Below, one piece after another: positions 13,278-28,018 of a stretch of 64,000 bases of DNA. This stretch comes from Paragordius varius (Eukaryota; Nematomorpha): contig OZ176053.1 in assembly GCA_964247055.1 (NCBI GenBank), positions 6,262,001-6,326,000 of the forward strand, given 5' to 3'. The notes under the pieces were generated by a model. That model was not told where the DNA came from, did no database searches, and saw nothing but the letters and a program-made list of their open reading frames with translations. Made by a program: the position numbers and the translations under genes. Position 1 is the stretch's first letter. Each line of letters starts with the position of its first letter.

Positions 13278-16200
13278 TTTATAAACTTTGTCAACCCATA
13301 AATGTATAAAATTATAATTAAATCAATAAATAATAGTATTTTCCTAAAAATAATTGCAAATCTTAATTGATTGACCGTAACAAAAATGATAATATAGCAA
13401 AATGATAACTTTATTAAAATTGAGAATTACCCAAGTTTAAAATTAAAATTAACGTTTTTTATACAATTGGTTATATAAAATTGTTAAAAAACGACCGTAT
13501 TTAATTAACTTTGTAATCATACTGACATATGTATTGTATTTTAGAATAATTTATAAATTATTAATTATATTTGATGATTTACTTTTATATCATCCAATTG
13601 TTCGAGATTTTCAAGCAGATTGTGGTTAGTAGATTTATAATTCGTGACCCAGGATAAATCAGATAATAAAGCATGCTCACGACATATCGGGCAACGCAAA
13701 CCACTTAACAATATAAATATAATTATAAATTGTAGTTTTAATATAAACTTTGACAAACATAAATTAGTAAATTTCTTTAGTATTTTCAATACTCTTGAGT
13801 CAGAAAATTTTTTATGTACAATCACTACAGTTTAAATTTATTTTTCCATTTATAAGGAATATATATATGTATATATACCCTTAAAAAGTAGGGTGATCAA
13901 AATAGCAAAAACAACTTTTTATTATGGTTAATGGGAGATTTTGACAAGGCTTGTGTGCACATGTGACAAAGTGTGTGACCACAAGGTAAAACATTCCATT
14001 CCGTTTCCAAAGAAATCATACAAATAGGGCATGTTAATGAATATTGGACTTCCGATTCCATTGCAGTATTTGTTGATGATTGGTCTTTATGCAAATCGGC
14101 GGTTTTTTCATTTTTCTAACATATAATAATGTATTATCGATGTGGGGGATAAAGTTACTGTTCAAAAACATCGTAATAAAATTCGACTATTATGCACCAA
14201 ATATTATAGTTTTACACAATATATATTGTATATATAATTTTTGACAAAAATAAACCGCTTTCACCAATATAAAACTAATATAAACTTTTCTAAGATTTTT
14301 GAGGTAAGTCAAATGACCCAATTTCTTTTTTAAGTCAACATCGGAACTGGAGAAATTAGCTAATAAATCATTTATTGTATCAGTTAATTCATATTCATAT
14401 AACATATTTAGTGGTCTTTTTGTTGTGGTATTTGGTGTATTTGAACTATTTTCATCGCTAATATCTAAGCTATTATTGATGGGATTGTCTAATTGATAAC
14501 GTGTGATTGCCATGTTTAATTCATCAAATCGCGCTATTCGGTTATAAAGTGACATCCATAACTCTCGTAGAGTCTAGAAATAATAAAAAGTATCGAAATA
14601 AACTGTTTTAAAATTATGTATTTTCTTACTTATGTAGCAAAAGCGTTTTATACAAACGAAACTTTATATTGTTTTTATATACTTTATATTCTCGTTTGAC
14701 CAGATTAAACCATAAAAAATGGTGAGTTATATCGAGACTCCTTTCTGAATCCTGGTGCGATTGTAAAATTTTCAAAGCTTTTTCAAGATCACTTTCCCGC
14801 CATACACCTTGATCGGTTCGATGTTCATTTTCGTTTTCATTCTCTGTTAAATAATTTTCCGAACATAGATTAATATCCGAATTTGGACTATTTTTGGACG
14901 TTTTAGTTGATGTGGTATTTATTTTATACAACAATTTTTCATATTGTAATAGTTCATTTTCTACCATACACAATTCACATCTGCATATTGAAATAGAATA
15001 ATTACATATTACAAGTAATTTTATAATGTTAAGGCAATGTTTAAGACAACCAACTTTTTGGCGTTAGAAATCAATTTAACACGTTTGGAAGCGGGATATT
15101 TTGGTAATGTATTTTTATCATTTTGTTCTACATCTAATCTGAGATGGCACATAGAAGCTTCATCGATTTGAGCTTTTGCTGGAACGGTAAATAATTGACG
15201 GATCTTTTTAATCACATCCATTCTCATATTGCATAATTTGATTAAGGCATTGTAAATAATGTATTGATAGGTTTTGTATGAAAGGCCGTTTATCGGATTA
15301 CTACTCAAAATAGATCATACAATAAAGATTTTATCCTAAGGCGACACTTAAGTATATATAAAATTAAAAATTACACTTGTATGAATATATATTGCAATCT
15401 TACCCAATAGCTAAAGAATCTTTGTCGTAGTTGATGAATAATTTTTCTGATTGGAAACGTTTTATAATCTTTTCTTGAGATTCTATCGGTAATGGGCACA
15501 TAAACCAAACATTATTATTCTGTGTAATTTTTATTTCATTGTTGTAAAAATTAAATGGTTGATATTCAACGGAGTTTAATTTTTGGGTATATTCCTCCAG
15601 ATGGTTAATACATTTGTCTACAATCGTTTGATATTTGGTGAGGTAAGTTTCTTTTAAAGTTTGATACTATACAAAATAATATGTGTGAATTATATTTGCA
15701 AAAGGCAGTTGTGAATAGCTATCAAAAAGTAGAAAGATATTTGAATTATTTAGGTAAAAAGAGTATAAAAGTCCCCGCAAAAAAATATAAAAAATTTAAG
15801 CAAAAAAATAAACTTCATTCCGGTAATATTCGGTGTCGCAAGGGTTTAATAAGTTTTCTTTTTTATTTTCATCCTGGTAAGGATCCGACATTAATATTTG
15901 AGACATATTGTAATACGCATGTATTCGCTGTAAAAGATCTGTTTTAAACTCATCTTTATACTTTTCACATGATTCAAATACTTGTTTATAATAGGATACT
16001 GCTTGACCCATATCATTCTTTAGCCAATAGACACCGGCTAAACCTACAAAAAATATGAAAATATTGTCTTAAATAAACTTTTATTGTTTTTTTAAAATCG
16101 AATATCTATGAAAACAAGCTCTTTGTAATTTATACATTTTAACACATAATGCTGAGTTTTATCAAGCTTATAAGAACAAAAAAGGTCTTTTGTAATGAAT

Positions 16201-19200
16201 CTTAAAAAACCTTTTTTTAATCTGGAAAAATATTCTTTAAGTATTTTACCATTGAGGGAGGCAATGGTTGTGCGATGTAATTCTTCACACTCAACAATTG
16301 ATTTGCTAATCAAGGTATCCAAAATTTCTTCCATAGTCATAATTCTTGAATATTTTATATTTATATGTTAAAAAAATGGAAAAAAAATAATCTCATTAGC
16401 AAAATATTGTGAAGATGAGCTAAAAAATAATAAAATAATTTAAATTTACCTTTTATAAATTGAATTTGATTCAAGATTTTGTGATATATTGCTTTTGTTT
16501 CTTGATCTGCGTTTATTTTTAGTGGCGTGAGTGTGATTCCATTTTATAAGACTGTTTTTTGGTGTTTTACACTTCATTAAAACAATTTGGGGGTGACAAC
16601 AAGCTTGTCTAAGTCTATTTAACAGTATTTATAATTAAAAAACGATATTTGTTTTTACGTAAATAAAAATATCAAATCAAGGAGCGAAACATATTCAACG
16701 TTTCATAACCTTTTAAGGGTAATTTTTTTAACTAAAAACAATATTAAAATTTAATATATTTATTTAACTATACGGATGATATTGGGCCAACTTAAAATGC
16801 AGTGGTCGAAACTTTAAAACATATAAATCTTTTGGCCACCTATTCTTGGTGTTATATCGGTAAAAAGGCTAGAATATAACTTTATATTGTAAAAAAATAA
16901 CTTTTCGTGCTTAAATCATAAATTGACAGCAGATTTTAGTCAATTATTGATTTAAATATCACCTGGCTTCAATTAGATTTGAAAAGTATTAATTTTTGTA
17001 AAACTTGATTTAAAAGACTTAAAAAATGAAACATTTTCTGACACAATAAAATGTTTAATAATTATATTTCAAGTTTATTGAGCTAAAATATATTTTTGAT
17101 GAAAAAATTTATGTAATGAACGGTTATATTTAAAAAAAACCATGGCAAAATAATAGGTACCTTATTAATGGGTTTATTATGTTTATCATTATTTTGGTTT
17201 CATCTTTTATGTTATCGGATGATTTTCGGGATTTCAAAGATCCGTTTTCTAATGGTATGCGAGAATTTTGTTCGATTTGGGAATTTCGATTGTTAACATC
17301 AGACATTTTTATCTTGCAATAATAATTTGTTTGTCAAATTGGCCGATTCCTCAAATTGCCTTTGATAAAAATGCTGTTCAACTGGAGAAAATGTCAGCAT
17401 GTTTGTTTGAAAGCTTTGCTTTGGAATACCCAGCTTAATTTCATGCGTGTGAAAATAAAATAAATAAAAATATTTGGAATTAATAAAGGAAAAAAATTCA
17501 AATAATTAAATTGGTTTAATAATTTCACACACACCAATTAAGAAGAAAAAATTTTTTGGTATATGGGGATAATATTTTCATTTTATACGGCAATTAAAAA
17601 TACGTAAGCATAAATATATGAAATGCTCATTAAAACAAAAATCTAATGTATTCATGGCTTCCAATAATCTTTTTTTTATATTTTAATTTTAAACTTTAAT
17701 AATAAATTAATTTTTGTCATGACATATTTGCATTTTGGAGCAAATAATTTAATATTTCTAATTAATAAAATATATGAATTAATTTTAAAAATTTTATCAG
17801 ATTTTAGCTGAAACCATTAAAAGTCAAAATTAAACAAAGTATCATGGATCGATGTAAGAAAAATGGGCTCTACATTAATTTTCATGAATACGATAAATAT
17901 ACATCTATTTTTTAAATTTTAAACCATATGCATGATTCCTTAACATAAGGAATTAAGTCAACCATTGTAACTCATTTTTGGATTAGTATAAAAATATGTA
18001 TATTTATAAAATTTAAGTAAAATAATTTTAAATGCACATGCATAAAGATAAAGAGTGTGACGTTATATAACAACCTGGTCTAAGATATCCTTTTTGCAGG
18101 TTCTCCAAAAAATAGGAGATATAGCGCTAACAAATGGTTCCGAATCATGATTTTCGGTATATGCCTTTAAAATATTGTTTTTCCAATAATTCCTATTATT
18201 GTATGGCGCATATTCCAAAAAACTCACCAAACCAAACATGTCTAAAAAAGCCAATAAAAAAATATGCATCATAAAAAGCTGATACTTATACAAAGTGTAA
18301 ACCCTTTTTCAACTTTCAATTTTTAACCAGATCCATATGAGAAAAAAATTATAGTAAATCTAATACAAATGTAACAAAGATATCTTTAATATATTATGAG
18401 GAGAAAAGAATAAGCCTGTTTGTTTAATTAAAATAATTGCTCATTTCGATTGACTTGAAAAATGTTTTTTGACTGAAAAAAAGAAGCTATTAGATTAAAA
18501 AAATTTTACCATCAATATCTTTTTGTATGGGTGTTCCAGTTACACACCATTTATAAACTGCCTGCAATTTATTGATCATTTGAGCAGATTTGGATAATTG
18601 TCGAGAACCTTCAACCATTTGTGCCTCATCTAAACATATGCGCCACCAATCGATACAAAGCAAAGGGGTTGGCGCATCAAAATATCGTTTTGGTGTTCGG
18701 AATTTTCCAATGTCATTGTCTCTATATGTAAGTCAATATTGATAGATTTATTCCCGTTATTTTGATTTTAACATCTTAATACTTATCGTAAACAAAAATA
18801 GCCAAAATGTTTTAAGTGATAACAATCATTTTCATAATTGACATTTTTAACATAAAACATATATTTAAATTAGGTTTAGACGTTAAAAGTGGAGTTTATC
18901 ATGATTTTTTATTTAATATTCTCACATGGCCTTGTAGGACAAAACACAAAATAATTTTAACCAATATGTCAAAATTTTATTAACATAAAAAATGATTATT
19001 AAATCATCGCACAAATTATTTGGTTATCAGCATTAACACTTCGATTCAAATTTGGGTATCTAAATACTCCAGACTAAATTTAAATTAATATTTTAAAAAA
19101 ACTACTGAAGGAAACGGTCTCAGTTTAAATTTATGCTTCTATACTGATAGAAATTATATAAATATGCCAAAATATCTTGATAAAATTTTGTTTTGAAAAA

Positions 19201-20507
19201 AAAGTTCCATCTCAAACTACTTCGACGCCATTTTTATTTTACAAAATTTTTGCAAAATATCGTCTTCATTTCATTTAAGGGTGAAAGAAAAGCTAATTTT
19301 TTATATAAGTTACATCTAACATTGATAGAAACGGAAAAAGCGGTTTATTTTTTATTATTTTTTAATTTTGCAATTTGACACATGTCACTTTGACGAAATT
19401 TTTACCTTTCGGTTTTAGCTTAAAATAAGTAATATCAAGTATTTTCGAATAAAGTTTTTTATATATTTCGGTTTATTAATGTTATATAAGTGTAAAATTT
19501 TGCAATGTTTTCGATTCCTTCCATACTTTTTAAAGTATTTAATTATAAACAAGCATGGGCTATCCAACTACCCCAATTTGAATCGAAGGACTAAAATGAA
19601 TGTGTTGTATCGAAGTGTTAATAGTGATTTGGGTTTTTTAAATGATATTTCTATATGCGGACTTGTTATTTTCTATAAATGAAAAATCGAATCTCTAACT
19701 AAATATTTTATTATGCAATAGACAAAAAATATTAAATTTGAAATAATCATCGCTTAATCCTATAAACACGTTTATAAACCATAAAAAATTATATATTAGC
19801 TAACGTTTCATAGTGGGGCAAATCGGTATGGGTGATTTCTTTTATGAGGGTCTCGTATGATGTTATAACAATATCATGTGAAGCAAGATCTTGCGGGTAA
19901 ATGAACCCATTCATAACTCCTTCATACACCTAAAATTAACCATAAAGAAAAACCATAAAATTCAAATAATTGGATTTATCATGTTTTTGAACTTCATTGT
20001 ACCACTGATTGGTAATAGAGAGGGGGGTAATAATTAGCGTAGCTTTCGATTTGTATCGAGACTGAATTGTACAAAAACAGCAAAGTTTGGGTGTTTTTAC
20101 CAATAATTTATTCAAACATCTAAAAAATATTTTAATAAATACTTTTTATGTTGAAAAATTCCACAACATTCACACTGAAAAAGATTTCTGTTTCGAGTAA
20201 TCTTATTCGTCCCACATAAACATTTCATTCGGTTTATTTTTTGTCCCGTAGGTATTATTTTTTGGGTTATATTTTCCGGACGCATATGGTTCTTAATTAA
20301 GGCTAGAATCTCTAAAGTCTTTCCTAAACCCATTTCATCGGCTAATATTCCACCTTTCAAATGGTTACAGTGTTTTTCAATATAAGACATCCATGTATAT
20401 GCCTTTAATTGGTATTTTCTAAGCAGGGTCAATCCACATATTGGTTCTTCTCTCAAGTTTAAATTTTTGTTTGAATTTGTAAGAGTGGCGAGATCAAAGT
20501 TATGCAT
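10346..20507 (-). CDS. SHPRH: E3 ubiquitin ligase / SNF2 helicase SHPRH, 18 exons
   Basis: SHPRH is a SNF2-type ATPase with PHD and RING fingers that polyubiquitinates PCNA in post-replication repair. Coding exons in order: 20507-20143, 20119-19954, 19929-19805, 18721-18510, 18241-18075, 17433-17161, 16614-16450, 16344-16250, 16043-15814, 15666-15404, 15303-15055, 14980-14683, 14573-14286, 14115-13916, 13703-13583, 13173-12994, 12733-12555, 10766-10346; about 1330 codons. Visible motifs: Walker A ILADEMGLGKT; a split PHD finger (CLCG, CECC, FQHKKC, CCFC); WWRICLDEAQMVE (motif II); WCVTGTP; FGLVSFLEYAPY; FSPVEQHFY; RLRQACCHPQ; CHLR and CELC; RING CPIC/CGHTLCHMC/CPICRE; KSIVFSTWKDIL; AIGRVHRIGQ; VRGTIEEKI. 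Human SHPRH is about 1680 aa. Here the N-terminus is short and the linker-histone-like stretch before the PHD is absent. Introns of 23 and 24 nt occur near the 5' end. The exon at 17161-17433 changes frame once. The start ATG is chosen 44 bp from the ZC4H2 start. Confidence 0.95.
19033..19621 (+). mobile_element. MITE, family A, full copy 2, in an SHPRH intron
   Basis: A 589-bp element with ends TTAACACTTCGAT and ATCGAAGTGTTAA, a 13-bp perfect terminal inverted repeat. Sub-terminal blocks are also inverted copies of each other: CGATTCAAATTTGGG near the left end against CCCCAATTTGAATCG near the right. It lies in the 1.08-kb intron 18722-19804. Open frames within it on the plus strand (19193-19378, 19479-19682) are chance frames of the repeat. 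Confidence 0.7.
19930..19953 (-). other. SHPRH: Ultrashort intron, 24 nt (SHPRH)
   Basis: GT...TTTTAG boundaries. Removing it joins NYLNFM to VYEGV in exact register with human SHPRH, where the same number of residues lies between W-x2-E and VYQGV. Confidence 0.9.
20120..20142 (-). other. SHPRH: Ultrashort intron, 23 nt (SHPRH, inside the PHD finger)
   Basis: Starts GTATTTATTA and ends TTTTTTAG. Its removal gives FQHKK-CLNKLL-CCFC, restoring the PHD histidine-cysteine spacing. Reading through shifts the frame and stops at once. Confidence 0.9.
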
Positions 20508-20551
20508 ATGTTTTATTTGTGTAATTAAGAAAAGCACGTTTTTAGGTCAAC
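20508..20551. promoter_or_regulatory. Shared divergent promoter, SHPRH / ZC4H2
   Basis: Only 44 bp separate the two divergent start codons. Transcription start sites must lie here or inside the genes. No TATA box can be assigned with confidence. The inference rests on spacing alone and on the two similar pairs elsewhere in the window. Confidence 0.5.
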
Positions 20552-23187
<2,636 letters not shown>

Positions 23188-24138
23188 ATTCCATCCTTAT
23201 ATTTACACAATTTTTAATATATAAGCAATAATTATTTTATAAATATTTAATAATTCCATATGATAAAAATATTTCATTTTATTTAGACGCTTACGCTGCA
23301 AAATTAATTTAATTGTTTGTCATTGTAATATTAGCTCATATTAGCTTTACAGTAAATGTAATATATATTTTTTATCAATAAATATATAATATATATGCAT
23401 AAATTTGATATAATTGTTATAATGCATAAAATAAACCGCTATCAAATTCATTATCTTTAATAATAAGATAATGTTTTGCGTTATTCGTTTTATACGCTTT
23501 TTCAGGAACGTGTTATATATCTGTCCCAGAGATTCGGAACCATCGGCTTTTTAAAACCAAAACTGCGGTTTTTAACGGTATCATAAGATTTTATTTTTTT
23601 TCGCTTTTTCATTACATTACAATGTTGATTAACCTTGGTTTTTTATGTTTGGAATCACTTTTCTTTCCGACCATTCACACTAATACAAACCTTATTAATA
23701 TTTGAAGGTAATATTGTAAATAGACCAAGAACCAATTTAGTTCGTTACATCCTCTTTTCCGAATTTTGGCAACTACACATTTGTAAAAACCCTGTGTGGT
23801 GCACATTTCATTTAAAATAAACATCAATCTTAGTTTTAGTCGGTAAAATTTCCTAATCCCTTTCACAGCAAAGCTTTTACGAGTCATAATTAAAAAAGTT
23901 TGATTTAATTTAAAAAAATATATAGGGTTTATAAAGTTTTAACTTTATTTATGTTTCTTTAGCTTGAAGACACTTCATACTAATGTTTATTACAAATAAA
24001 ATTTTTAGATTTTTTAAAAATTTAACGATTTATATTAAAAATATTGATATGTTTTTGTCGTTTAATACCGGCTTTAGGGCATAAAAATTCCCCAAATTAC
24101 AAAACTGAGTCAATAATTGTATGGAAAAGATATCCATA
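23188..24138. other. ZC4H2 3' region and gene-free spacer
   Basis: A+T-rich sequence with AATAAA-like hexamers after the ZC4H2 stop. The short open frames (23635-23820, 23675-23887) overlap on opposite strands and have no recognisable content. Confidence 0.45.
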
Positions 24139-24154
24139 TATATACCATTTTTCA

Positions 24155-24420
24155 TGCAAAAACATCATTTTTTCAACCAAATGCAACATTTTTTCAACCA
24201 AACTCAACAATTTTTCAAGCAAACGTAACATTTTTTCAAGCAAATACATTTTTTCGAGCAAACGCAACATTTTTTCAAGCAAAGACAATTTTTCAAGCAA
24301 ACGCAACATTTTTTCAAGCAAACGCAACATTTTTCCAACCAAAGACAACATTTTTTCATCCAAACGCAACATTTTTTCAACCAACGACAACATTTTCAAG
24401 CAAAAACAACAATTTTTTTA
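24155..24420 (+). repeat. 21-bp minisatellite arm (unit 1, left)
   Basis: Roughly a dozen copies of a 21-bp repeat alternating CAAGCAAACGCAACATT- and CAACCAAAGACAACATT-type monomers. The period is a multiple of three, so both strands stay open in several frames. This explains the Phe/Gln-, Lys/Cys- and Leu/Glu-rich frames seen here. Confidence 0.9.
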
Positions 24421-25295
24421 AATAAAAAACCATTTTTTTTATTTCAAGACATATTAAATATTTAAAGTTGTAAATTAATTTTAGCGTATAATTATGATTT
24501 TTATTGTTTTATCATCAATATGTGATGGTATGATTGATTTTCAAACATAGTTTTGCCCATAAATTGCATTATTTATTTATATTAATTATTTTTTTCTTTT
24601 ACAATTTAAGTTTCACCTAATCAATCTATACTGCGCTTCAAGATTGTTCTTTTACATTTAAACTTAGTCCTAGAACACTTCAAGTTGATCCTTCAATATT
24701 TAATTTTGATTCTAACGTTTATTAATGAGGCAGTAAAATATTCATTATTCCATTTAAACCTATTTTTTATATTTAACCTAAACATTTAAGTGAATACATT
24801 TCTTTCATAAAAACCGTATATCCTTATTATTCTCTATAAATTAATATTAAAAAATATCTACGTTTTGTGGGTTGATGGTAATATCTAGTTTAAAACAATA
24901 ATAAATTTATAATATTGATAAATTAAAGAAAATCAAACAAAGTTGTTTTACTATGAAAATATTAATTTATTCAAAAACTAAATAGAGATATTAGTTTAAA
25001 TTTAAAAAATAGATAATTCACAAAAATAACGGTTGGTATGGAAACTGCAAAAAATGTAAGGAATTTTAAGCGAAAGATAACTTTTAATTTTTAAAGAGAG
25101 TCTTAAAGCGCAAATTATATTGATTGATAAAAAAAATATTTATAAATAAATAATGGAATTTATGGGATAAATTAAAATGTTTGAAAATCAATCATACCAT
25201 GTATTGTTGATAAAACAATAAAAATCATAATTCTAGTCTAAAATTAATTTTACATTAACTTTAAATTTATTTCTTAAAAAAATGGTTTTTTATTT

Positions 25296-25650
25296 AAAAA
25301 AAATTGTTGTTTTTGCTTGAAAAAATGTTGTCGTTGGTTGAAAAAAATGTTGCGTTTGGATGAAAAAATGTTGTCTTTGGTTGGAAAAATGTTGCATTTG
25401 GTTTAAAAAAATGATGTTTTTGCATGAAAGATGGTATAATGCAAAAACATCATTTTTCAACCAAATGCACCATTTTTTCAAGCAAATGCAACATCTTTTC
25501 AAGCAAAGGCAACATCTTTTCAAGCAAACGCAACATTTTTTCAAGCAAACGCAACATTTTTCCAACCAAAGACAACATTTTTTCATCCGAACGCAACATT
25601 TTTTCAACCAACGACAACATTTTTTCAAGCAAAAACAACAATTTTTTTAA
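25296..25650. repeat. Back-to-back 21-bp minisatellite arms at the unit 1/unit 2 junction
   Basis: 25296-25425 carries the inverted monomers (right arm of unit 1) and 25450-25650 the direct monomers (left arm of unit 2). Together they form a long imperfect palindrome centred near 25437. Confidence 0.9.
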
Positions 25651-26511
25651 ATAAAAAACCATTTTTTTTATTTTAAGACATATTAAATTTAAAGTTAATG
25701 TAAATTAATTTAAGCGTATAATTATGATTTTTATTGTTTTATCATTAATATGTGATGGTATGATTGATTTTCAAACATAGTTTTGCCCATAAATTGCATT
25801 ATTTATTTATATTAATTATTTTTTTCTTTTACAATTTAAGTTTCACCTAATCAATCTATACTGCGCTTCAAGATTGTTCTTTTACATTTAAACTTAGTCC
25901 TAGAACACTTCAAGTTGATCCTTCAATATTTAATTTTGATTCTAACGTTTATTAATGAGGCAGTAAAATATTCATTATTCCATTTAAACCTATTTTTTAT
26001 ATTTAACCTAAACATTTAAGTGAATACATTTCTTTCATAAAAAACCGTATATCCTTATTATTCTCTATAAATTAATATTAAAAAATATCTACGTTTTGTG
26101 GGTTGATGGTAATATCTAGTTTAAAACAATAATAAATTTATAATATTGATAAATTAAAGAAAATCAAACAAAGTTGTTTTACTATGAAAATATTAATTTA
26201 TTCAAAAACTAAATAGAGATATTAGTTTAAATTTAAAAAATAGATAATTCACAAAAATAACGGTTGGTATGGAAACTGCAAAAAATGTAAGGAATTTTAA
26301 GCGAAAGATAACTTTTAATTTTTAAAGAGAGTCTTAAAGGGCAAATTATATTGATTGATAAAAAAAATATTTATAAATAAATAATGGAATTTATGGGATA
26401 AATTAAAATGTTTGAAAATCAATCATACCATGTATTGTTGATAAAACAATAAAAATCATAATTCAAGTCTAAAATTAATTTTACATTAACTTTAAATTTA
26501 TTTCTTAAAAA

Positions 26512-26818
26512 AAATTGTTGTTTTTGCTTGAAAAAATGTTGTCGTTGGTTAAAAAAAATGTTGCGTTTGGATGAAAAAATGTTGTCTTTGGTTGGAAAAA
26601 TGTTGCATTTGGTTAAAAAAATGATGTTTTTGCATGAAAGATGGTATAATGCAAAACATCATTTTTTCAACCAAATGCAACATCTTTTCAAGCAAAGGCA
26701 ACATCTTTTCAAGCAAACGCAACATTTTTTCAACCAAAGACAACATTTTTTCAAGCAAAAACAACAATTTTTCAACCAAAGACAACATTTTTTCAAGCAA
26801 AAACAACAATTTTTTTAA
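26512..26818. repeat. Back-to-back 21-bp minisatellite arms at the unit 2/unit 3 junction
   Basis: The same arrangement as at 25296-25650, centred near 26647. The monomer mix differs slightly, with more GAC-type monomers on the right. Confidence 0.9.
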
Positions 26819-27737
26819 AATTACAAAGAATTTTTTTATTTTATGACAATTTAATTATTAAGTATATATTTAATTTTAAAGTTAATGTTATTAAATTTTA
26901 GCGTTGAAGTATGATTTTTATTGTTTTATCATTGATATTTAATGGTAAATTGATTGATTTTCAAACATTTTAATTTTCCCCAGAAATTTCATTATTTATC
27001 TATATTTATTCTTTTTCTACAACTTTAGTTCCTAATCAATATATACAATTTGCGCTTTAAGAGGTCTTTGAAAGTTTAATGTTGGTCCTTTACTTAAAGT
27101 TGGTCCTTACATTTTTTGCAGTTTGCATACAACCGTTATTTTTGTATGTAATTATCTATTTTTTTAATTTACTAATATTATTTATTAGTATTTTTTCATT
27201 CAGAATTAATATTTCAGCAAAAAATAACTTTATTTGTTTCGAACTAATTTTTAGTTTACAATATTACTTATTAATGTTTTAATATTACAATCAATAATCC
27301 ACAAAACTTAGATTTTAATTATAGTTTATGTTTTATTATAGAGAATAATAATGATATACGGTTCTATTAAAAAAAGTTGATATTCATTTAAAAGTTTATC
27401 TAATAAAGAGAATAGGTCAAATATGATAGGATAGATGAATATTTTATTGTTTCATTAATAAAAGTTAGAATCAAAATTAAAATATTGAAGAAAAACTTGA
27501 ACTGTTCATCGACCAACTTTAAATTTTTAACTAAAGTTGTAGAAAAAAAATAAATATAGATAAATAATGCAATTACTGGGGAAAATTAAAATGTTTGAAA
27601 ATCATTACCATTAAATATTAATGATAAAACAATAAAAATCATAATTCAACCCTAAAATTTAATAACATTAACTAATTAAATAAATACTTAATAATTAAAT
27701 TGTCATAAAATAAAAAAATTCTTTGTAATTTTAAAAA

Positions 27738-28000
27738 AAATAGTTGTTTTTGATTGAAAAAATGTTGTCTTTGGTCGAAAAAATATTGCGTTTGGATGAA
27801 ATGTTGTCCTTGGTTCAAAAAAGTTGCGTTTGGATGAAAAAATGTTGTCCTTGGTTGGAAAAATGTTGTCTTTGGTTGAAAAAATGTTGTCTTTGGTTGA
27901 AAAAATGTTGCGTTTGCTTGAAAAGATGTTGCCTTTGCTTGAAAAAATGTTGCATTTGCTTGAAAAAATGGTGCGTTTGGTTGAAAAAATGATGTTTTTG
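27738..28000 (-). repeat. 21-bp minisatellite arm (unit 3, right)
   Basis: About twelve inverted 21-bp monomers closing the array; the complement of the left arm at 24155-24420. Confidence 0.9.
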
Positions 28001-28018
28001 CATGAAAAATGGTATATA

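Larger units (their letters stand above)
24139..28018. mobile_element. Foldback-type element array of three units with minisatellite arms
   Basis: The outer ends are a perfect inverted repeat: TATATACCATTTTTCATGC at the left and its complement ending at about 28018. Inside are three units, about 24139-25437, 25438-26647 and 26648-28018. Each has a left arm of 21-bp tandem repeats (CAAGCAAACGCAACATT plus four T, or the CAACC variant), a unique core of about 0.9 kb and an inverted right arm. The cores are themselves flanked by inverted sub-terminal sequence (TTGATTTTCAAACAT against ATGTTTGAAAATCAA). At both junctions a right arm end GCATGAAAGATGGTAT abuts a new left arm. Units 1 and 2 are nearly identical; unit 3 is diverged. 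No transposase is seen. The structure resembles Foldback/Galileo-type DNA transposons. Confidence 0.75.

Noticed and set aside
14626-14682. Extension of the SHPRH exon to the GTAAG site near 14630
   Set aside because: That donor puts the next exon (TLRELWMSLYNR) out of frame. The donor AAA|GTATAT at 14683 gives EYK-TLRELW in register with human EYKLLHEYW.
17258-17313. A 56-nt GT-AG intron to explain the SHPRH frame change
   Set aside because: Donor and acceptor exist (AAT|GTCTGA, CATTAG), but removing 56 nt gives the wrong phase and an immediate stop, so a one-base change fits better.
24044-24425. Long open frames rich in Phe/Gln, Lys/Cys or Leu/Glu on both strands (also 25290-25662, 26528-26846 and 27672-28090)
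   Set aside because: They are translations of the 21-bp minisatellite arms. A period divisible by three keeps all frames open, and no start context, domain or non-repeat sequence supports a gene.
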